Positions 20,210-26,900 of a DNA stretch of 26,900 nt are shown piece after piece. The notes beneath the pieces are model-generated. The model worked only from the letters and a program-made list of their open reading frames with translations, was not told where the DNA came from and made no database searches. Position 1 is the first letter of the stretch. Each line of letters begins with the position of its first letter. Made by a program: the position numbers and the translations under genes. Source of the DNA: Priapulus caudatus (Eukaryota; Priapulida; Priapulimorpha; Priapulimorphida; Priapulidae); assembly GCF_000485595.1 (NCBI RefSeq), contig NW_014577068.1, positions 747,315 to 774,214 on the forward strand, in the 5' to 3' direction.

Positions 20210-20465
20210 TCGATAATATTAACAATTAGTAAGCGACATAATATTTATTTCAGTTTCGCAAACATGCACGCCACAATTAAATTTGCAGCTGAAGGCGCCA
20301 TTTTTTTCTATTCTTGATAATTTAGCTCGAATTTCATTATCATCTCGAATTTCATTATCAGCGTGAAAATATCTTTACCGCCTCACCGTCATATGAACGT
20401 TGAGTAAAGCTTTAATATTTTGTAAAATAAAATATATACGAATAAAAAAGTGCCCTTATCTATAA
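19552..20465 (+). other. 3' UTR or downstream intron of the acidic protein gene
   Basis: A strong donor TAAG|GTAAGC lies at 19594/19595, 43 nt after the stop, so a 3' UTR intron is possible. Alternatively the transcript is unspliced and ends at AATAAA 20426-20431 or 20441-20446. The stretch also holds a third perfect TGACGTCA (19679-19686), a G run near 19886 and the TG microsatellite at 20078. No further coding exon was found. Confidence 0.5.
20078..20208. repeat. TG microsatellite
   Basis: About 130 bp of TG repeats with one interruption (GTGTTGTGCGCATGCG) near 20101-20116. Confidence 0.95.
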
Positions 20466-20847
20466 CCTTTAATGCAGAACAAAGGCATGATCGTATTTGT
20501 GAATGTATTTCGCATACACGAACCGCTGTATGTCTAACAGTGATATTATAACCTCATACAGTACAGGTTGTAAGAATCTGACTGTCGCGAAAATTTACAC
20601 AGCTCCTCAATTTATATTCCTTCCGCGTAGGGTTAAAGCTGCTGCCGAGCACAATAGACAATAAAAAACCGTAGTCTTATTAGCACTAATATGGCCGCGT
20701 AAATTAATAGCGTCTCGTAAAATATTTTTATAATGAATGCACTGCGTAATAAGCGTAATGAGCGCACTTCATAATAATGAATGCGCACGTATGTTGCATG
20801 TCTGTCTAACGTCAAAGATAATGCAGATATATACATTTAAGCTCTAT

Positions 20848-20888
20848 ATATACACACACGCTACACATGCACGCACGCACGCACGCAG

Positions 20889-20940
<52 letters not shown>

Positions 20941-21145
20941 GCATACACACACGCCCCCACATACACACAAACACACACAAACAGACAGACACACAAGCAG
21001 AGAAAGAGTGAGAGGAGTAAAAGAAAGAGAGCAAAAGAGCGAGGGAGGGAAGGGGAGAGGAACGCACACGCACACGCATACACTCACGCACGTACGCGCG
21101 CACAGACACACGCCAACACACAAGCCAGCACACACTCACTCGCAT
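20848..21145. repeat. Compound CA / GA-rich microsatellite
   Basis: ACGC repeats (20868-20886), then a CA run to about 20937, degenerate CA with CAGA and CAAA units to 21000, a GA-rich purine stretch (21001-21060), and more CA/CGCA repeats to 21145. All long frames on either strand here are repeat translations. Confidence 0.9.
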
Positions 21146-21179
21146 TATAAATACATGTAGTTACTTATTTATGTTCCTC

Positions 21180-22420
21180 GAGGGGCTTAAGATCGAGTGA
21201 TGGGAACGAGGGCGCGCGATGGAGAGTGCTCTTCTCTTCGCTAGCACATCACGCGTTCAACAGGGCTGCCGACTTCGAGCTAGGCTAGGTCGATAGCAGA
21301 GAGAATGGCCGCGGCCACGCATGCATCTGTTGTCCGCCTGCGACCCTCTGACATTTCTGCGCGCGCTGGTGGGCGGGGGCGTTACACGGAGAGAGCGCTC
21401 GGCTACCCCGCTAATCGTTAACTAAATCGTTAGCAGTAGCAGATCGATCGGAGAGTTTACACGCCCACGCAGACGCGCGCGCGCGGGAGGCGTTCGTGGG
21501 AGGAGGGGACGGGGGTGCTTCGTGATGATGAGTGTGTATGCGCATGGATGTACCACTCTGGGACTAGCACCGCGCCACTCGGCGGCGAAACCAAGAGAGA
21601 AAATGGGAACAAAATTAATGTGTAATTCGTGCAATCATTTCTAATCATTCTCTCCTCCGTAAAATCGGCTCTCCGAGCGCGTGCTCGCTTGCGCACATAC
21701 GGTCAAAATTAATTTTCGTCGTCAGCTGTCAAAGCCGGCTGCAGTGCAATCAGTGAGAGAGAAATCCCCCTCCCCTCTCCTCCAACACATTTATCACGAG
21801 GAAATGGCGGGCGGCGAAGACGGTGCTGCGCGCGGTCGGTAGCACTCGTAAAGCAGTCATTAGGCGGCAATCAGCGTGGCCGTGTTCACACTCCCGCCTG
21901 CACACACAGCCCCCGCGTGTAAGCTGCGACATACGCTTGCTCATCTCGGCTTTATACAGGTCATAAAAGCGCGCCAATATTGCGGCGTGTGTCGCTGCTC
22001 AGATAAGCTCGTGAGAGCCGTACGGTGAATTTACGTCCTGCCATTAGCACAGTCTAGAGTTCTCACGCCGCGCTCGGAGTGGCTCGTCATCCCGGCCGCG
22101 TTACTGCCGCGCTGGAAGCATAAGGAAGGAACTAAGTTTCCTCTTGGGCTTCCTCTTTGGCAGGAAACCAAAAAAAGATTACAGGGCCCGCTATAGACGC
22201 ACCGGTAGATGTGATGCTGCACGGCTTGCGAGAAGCTCCGTCATGCGTGATGCGGGTGGAAGTATAGGCTGTCACGGCTGTTGCTATGGCCGCCTGACAT
22301 TTCTGCAGCGTTTCTCGCGGGCGTTGGCCAGCGAAGTTTTGCCAGCTCGCGCATGCGCCGCCGCGCTGCTATGATCGTTAGTCAAACCCAAGCAGCGCCG
22401 ATCGATGCGAAAAGATGCGC
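21180..22420. promoter_or_regulatory. CpG-rich zone, possible promoter or regulatory DNA
   Basis: The stretch is visibly richer in CpG than the first 17 kb, with runs such as GCGCGCGCGGG and a GC-box-like GGTGGGCGGGGGC near 21368. Short ATG frames exist (for example ATGGCCGCGGCC at 21305, 37 codons) but none resembles a known protein. It may hold a promoter or non-coding first exon of a gene outside the window, or regulatory DNA of the acidic protein gene. Confidence 0.4.
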
Positions 22421-22425
22421 CTACA

Positions 22426-22566
22426 ATGTACGCCTACGCGTACGCCTACGCATACGCCTATACGCATATATGCATACGCCCGTGCATACGCCTGCATGCG
22501 CATACGCCTTCGCACACGCCTATGCATACGCTTATGCTTACACCTATGCGCATACGCCCACGCACG
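22426..22566. repeat. TACGCC/CATACGC hexamer-type minisatellite
   Basis: About 140 bp of variable 6-bp and 12-bp units (CCTACGCGTACG, GCATACGCCTAT). The Tyr/Ala/Thr- and His/Arg-rich frames across it are repeat translations. Confidence 0.85.
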
Positions 22567-25565
22567 GCACTGGCGTGGCACAGTGAAAATAAAGCCGAGT
22601 CTGTCATTCGGCTATCACCCGTAATTTACGAACGCTTTATTCTCTTTCGTTATAGGAAATTCGGGGAAAATGGCTTCCTCTCTCCGGCTGGACACGGCAC
22701 GGCGAAGCAAATGGCAAGTAATGGGCGAAATCCGTCTTGCGCATCGTCAGTGCGTCTGACTGCAACGCCACCTACACAGTCAGAAGACCGGCCACGCATA
22801 TTGCACAGACACAACTAATCGATCTCTAATGGCTTTCGTGCGAGAAGAAATGTTCGCGCGCGAGTTAGCGGCGAAACGCTTGCTGAAGTAAATCATGAAA
22901 ATGTAGTAATAGCAGCAGTAGGATCAAAGCGTGTGCTTTGTTAATATTGTTACAGCCGTGTGGGGGAAATGCGTTTTAGTGTATTTCACGCATTTGGTAA
23001 AATCGCGGCCGGAGCTCTATCGTATTACTAATATTATATTACGAAGTCCCGGCTCCTACCGGCCGCTAATCTTATTCTCGCATGTATAGTAGGCTCATGT
23101 TCATTTGACAATATTGTCGTCTATCCACGTTCAGGATTTCGTTGATTTCCTGCTTTCACTCAGCTTCTATTTTACGTATGTTATGTATGATAATTAGCTT
23201 TCTCGCAGGCTGAAACAGTCAGCAATTAACTACAATTATGATGATTAATTCTCTATTAGCCGTTATAAATCATGATGATTATGCATCATTATTAATGAAG
23301 TCATGTTTTACATCACTTTGACCATTAGCAATTAATCTATAATTACAAATATAAACGAAGAGAGTGAGATTACCGTATGCTATTGCGTAAGCTGCCTTGA
23401 ACGCTACGAATGTGAATTACTGGTTTCGAAAAACCTCCCACAAAAATTTGGTCTTCCTTTAGCAATAGAATTAGAGTTTAAAGATGCGAAAATTCAATTT
23501 TATGAAGCTGTAAATAAAGATACGTAACGCTCAGCTATAGTCTAGTTACATCCACTGAAGCCTGCGCGCCTTCAACCATGCAACGTGTTCTGTGTAAAAA
23601 AACATTCGCTATTCGGCATACGACTTTCAGTTGAGACATCGCTGTACGACGCACACGGGTTCTGTGCATGTAGAACACGCTTATAAATGTTTATGTGTGT
23701 AATATAGCGATAATTCCTGACTTGAAATCCGTACATCGAATGCAACTCGGTTTCTTACAGATTATATGAGTTCACGAGTAGTGAGGCAGGGCTGTAATAT
23801 TACCTACATATTATATAGAGTTATATATGAAACGATCTCAAAGATGGCGGCTGCTAAACGGCTCAAGATAGCGTACACTTTCTAGTGGTGATCATGGCTT
23901 CATTTCTATTAGATAATGTTTGGCACCAACGCTATAATGATTTTACGTTGGCTTAAATTCTATAGACGCGTTTCGTTTATGCATCGTGCATTTGATCAGG
24001 TTTCTCCTAAACGTATTTTAACCCTTAATTGTGGCGAAACTATGTTATGACTGCACTTAAGGTAACCTATATATAAATTCACTGTACATTGTTTATTTCT
24101 ACCCCACACCGTACGTGGCTCATAGACTAAGAATTTTAGAACGTCCCGAAGCGAAATGCAGTCGGCAACAACGAAATAATAGTTAGGCGTCAGAGACGTC
24201 GACGCTCTAAATTCTGCTTCTGCTTCGGCTTTTAGCTAGTAGTGTGCAACGGTAGCACGTGATCTGAAACAGCTGAGCATCTTCGCTTTGCTCGGGCGCG
24301 TATTGTGTACTTCTGTACAATAGGTACAAGAATTACGAGTAGGAGGGCGATTATGCACGATTCGTGTGCCCAATGCTACGGCTATCCCCGTTGCAGTGCT
24401 AGAGGCACATTATATCAACCTTGCGATACGGATTCGACTTATTAGATATAATTTCGCGTAACTATCTAACTCAGGTGGATGGCATATATGTATATAACGC
24501 AAAGCGACGAGAAACACTGATTTGTTTGTTACAGCTTTACTTCATGTGTCCGAGGGATTATTGTCAGAAAATGACATATCGCTAGATAAAATTTAATGCA
24601 TGTCAGCATATTTTAGTTCAAGCTCTATCCCTACGGACCAAGTAGCGCACGTTGTTCCAATGTATTTCAGTTGGAATTAAACAAGCTGCATGTACGTCGC
24701 GGGCTTTCAACTGATATGACAGCCGATTGAAAAAGTATTTTTGTGAAAAGAGGTCAGCAAGTGAGACGTCATGATTATTTATTCTGTAAAATATTAACAT
24801 TTCTGTAAATACCGCTGTGTTGTTCGATTCATTGCAAACTGCAGTTGTCGGTGAAGTCCAGTTGTGAGGGGCGATAACGGGGCGAGTGACATTGCGTGAT
24901 ATTACCTTGCTGTATAAATGGAAATGCTTTCTATATGTATATTTTGATGTCTAATGATATTGAATACACATGTTGTTTAATTTTCATAATGCCTTCGTTC
25001 CTGCTTCGTGCTGCTAATTTACCCAGCAGAAAATCCAATCGTCGAATGGTGAAAATAATATAAGCCCTACTAATTGAATACAGAAAAATGAAAATGTAAA
25101 CAAATGAAAGTAAACGTAACAAGAAATGTATATAATAAAGCAGAATAAGCGTGGTAAACAAAAACCTGAAAACAATTAGGCCCATAGAACTGCGATTATT
25201 TTCAGTAAGCTACGAAAACACGGTCTAATACACGAAAAGCCTTTGTACAAGCTTGTTAAAAAGGCACAATATCACAATTTCTCTAAGCGTAGTACCTAAG
25301 TGAGCCACAATACGAGAATTTGATTGGTGTAAATTATTAGGTACATTTAATTTGCATAATAATAGTTTTAATAAAAGACGGAGAATTTACTAGACTTTTC
25401 ACTACTTTCAACTTCTACTAAGCTACCCAGACATGGAACTCTATATAGAATAAAAGTATTTATCAAGAATATTTGTATAGGCATCCCACAAAGATTTATT
25501 GATTCCTTCATTACATAATAATAATTTTCTAGAAATGTAAACTTACTGAATAAGTGCTTGAAGCG
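22567..25565. other. Intergenic DNA, no supported gene
   Basis: Three kb without a recognised gene. It holds a palindromic structure at 23005-23066, a dense cluster of ATTA/TAAT motifs at 23185-23345, and a YY1-like AAGATGGCGGC at 23841-23851 opening a 13-codon frame. The minus-strand frames at 24618-24800 and 24931-25185 are AT-rich with no recognisable domain. An ATG at 22670 begins a 29-codon frame of unknown meaning. Confidence 0.5.
23005..23066. repeat. 62-bp interrupted palindrome with GC-rich arms
   Basis: GCGGCCGG (23005-23012) and CCGGCCGC (23059-23066) are exact inverse copies around an AT-rich centre that starts CGTATTA and ends ATTACG. The structure could extrude as a hairpin. 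No element boundaries or duplications are evident. Confidence 0.6.
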
Positions 25566-25567
25566 AA

Positions 25568-25569
<2 letters not shown>

Positions 25570-25606
<37 letters not shown>

Positions 25607-25713
25607 TATATATACATACATACGTCCGGACGGACGGACGGACGGACGGACCGACCGACCGATCGAATGACTGACCGACAGACGGACAGACAGACAGATA
25701 GATAGATAGATAG
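25570..25713. repeat. TA plus tetranucleotide compound microsatellite
   Basis: A TA run (25570-25603) and TACA units are followed by GGAC repeats (25627-25651), GACC (25650-25663), mixed GACT/GACA, then GACA and GATA repeats to about 25713. Adjacent unit types differ by a single base. The Arg/Ser/Tyr-rich minus-strand frames across it are not genes. Confidence 0.9.
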
Positions 25714-26116
25714 CAGCAAATTTCCACGAAAATGTCATATATCCCTAATTGGTTTCCACCAGCAGAGCTTAACGAATAACGTCTATGCCTACTGTCCACC
25801 ATTATGAAATGCGAAAAAATCCAATAAGTGCGAGGTATTACAGAATTAATGCGTAATATATCAGACAATTTCGGGAAGTACGTGCCAATATGTGACACGT
25901 GCTCTTTTTCAGCGTATGACGCCACTTTCGTTATTGAAATGCTGGTAAACCACTATTATAGGAGTGTCCATAATCAGTAAGATTTACGCGCTGCCATTTT
26001 CAAATGCAAAATAACGATTTTTAAATAGCACGAAGTAATAACACATATAAATACATTTATGGCCGTGCAGCGTTCTATTCAATAATAATAGTAACTAGAG
26101 CACTCAGAGAGCGCAG

Positions 26117-26569
26117 ACCTCCGCCAAGGCAGCTCAATTCTCTCACTGTGAAATATTTAATTAATTGATTAATTAATTAAATAATTAATTGGATCCGGAT
26201 CACCACCAAAATGTCATCAATTCTAAGTTACCACATTTCTGACCTATCCTGAAAATTTAATTAATTAATTAATTAATTAATTAATTAATTGGATCCGGAT
26301 TACCACCAAAATGTAATCAATTCAAAGTTACCCCATTTCTGACCTATCCTGAAAATTTAATTCATTGGATCCGGATCACCACCAAAGTCTAATCAATTCT
26401 AAGTTAGCCCATTTCTGATGAAATTTCTGACCTATCCTGAAAATTTTATGACAATCCGTTCATAACTTTTTCAGTTAGGCTGTACACAAACAAACAAACG
26501 CACAAACCCACAAACCAACAAACACACGCCGGTGAAAACATAACCTCCTGCCAACCCCTTGGCGGAGGT
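26117..26569. mobile_element. ACCTCCGCCAAGG-ended dispersed element with internal tandem copies
   Basis: Exact 13-bp inverted ends, ACCTCCGCCAAGG (26117-26129) and CCTTGGCGGAGGT (26557-26569), bound a 453-bp element. Inside, GGATCCGGAT followed by CACCACCAAAAT recurs three times (26191, 26291, 26367), each copy ending in TTTCTGACCTATCCTGAAAA; copies 1 and 2 carry TTAA runs. The CATAACTTTTT, then AACAAACAAACGC and CATAACCTCC part matches a widespread repeat I recall from fish and invertebrate genomes. It has no coding capacity. Confidence 0.75.
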
Positions 26570-26787
26570 AATAAACTGCTATTAAAATGAAGCGATACCT
26601 AATATAAAGAGAAAAGGGGAAATATTTAATATTGCAATGCGCGCGCTAAGAAATGTAGGCGAATGCATTTATAACAAATATTATATTGTCAATGATCCAT
26701 ACGATTTCCATACCATTTAATTGACCTGGCATTGACCTTGGTTTTAGCATTGGACATCACGAGATCATTATTCACCGTTTGCCACAC
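26570..26787. other. Short intergenic stretch
   Basis: Unique-looking AT-rich sequence between the repeat element and the terminal CA array. I see no feature in it. Confidence 0.5.

Positions 26788-26900
<113 letters not shown>

Noticed and set aside
20737-21160. Frames of 79-137 codons with Cys/Val or His/Thr repeats
   Set aside because: They come from CA and GA microsatellites.
22144-22374. Plus-strand frame GFLFGRKPKKDYRARYRR...
   Set aside because: It starts at TTG, is basic and low in information, and has no recognisable family.

Overview
The window is nuclear DNA from an intron-rich animal, most likely a marine invertebrate bilaterian. The reasons are multi-exon genes with clean GT-AG junctions, metazoan gene content, many short non-autonomous DNA transposons of types common in marine invertebrates, and abundant CA/TG microsatellites. 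I cannot name the phylum from sequence alone. No prokaryotic, plasmid or viral genes were seen.

Layout. 1-9715: the 3' part of a plus-strand WDR43 (UTP5) gene in 12 exons; its 5' exons lie before the window. Four of its introns each hold a copy of one box C/D snoRNA. Other introns contain transposon insertions: a TA-flanked MITE, a second MITE, and a piggyBac-like element nested inside a long fold-back element. About 9800-12300: a minus-strand DMAC2 (ATP5SL) gene, tail-to-tail with WDR43 and with poly(A) signals about 100 bp apart; its first exon is not certain. 12670-14028: a transposon-like element with subterminal repeats around a block of roughly 630 bp of alternating purine-pyrimidine DNA. 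14030-18100: gene-poor DNA with a hAT-type MITE and simple repeats. 18100-20500: a gene for a secreted, very acidic, cysteine-free protein that resembles a granin or neuropeptide precursor, with two perfect cAMP response elements in its proximal promoter. 20800-26900: microsatellites, a CpG-rich zone, possible regulatory DNA and an internally amplified repeat element at the end.

How it fits together. WDR43 is a nucleolar SSU-processome protein and its introns carry C/D snoRNAs, so one transcript would supply both a ribosome-assembly protein and RNA guides; vertebrate WDR43 is also a snoRNA host. DMAC2 is a mitochondrial complex I assembly factor with no evident functional link. The acidic secreted protein has its own CRE-type promoter and looks like a separate, probably neuroendocrine, unit. 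The best leads are the four-copy snoRNA family and the unidentified granin-like gene.
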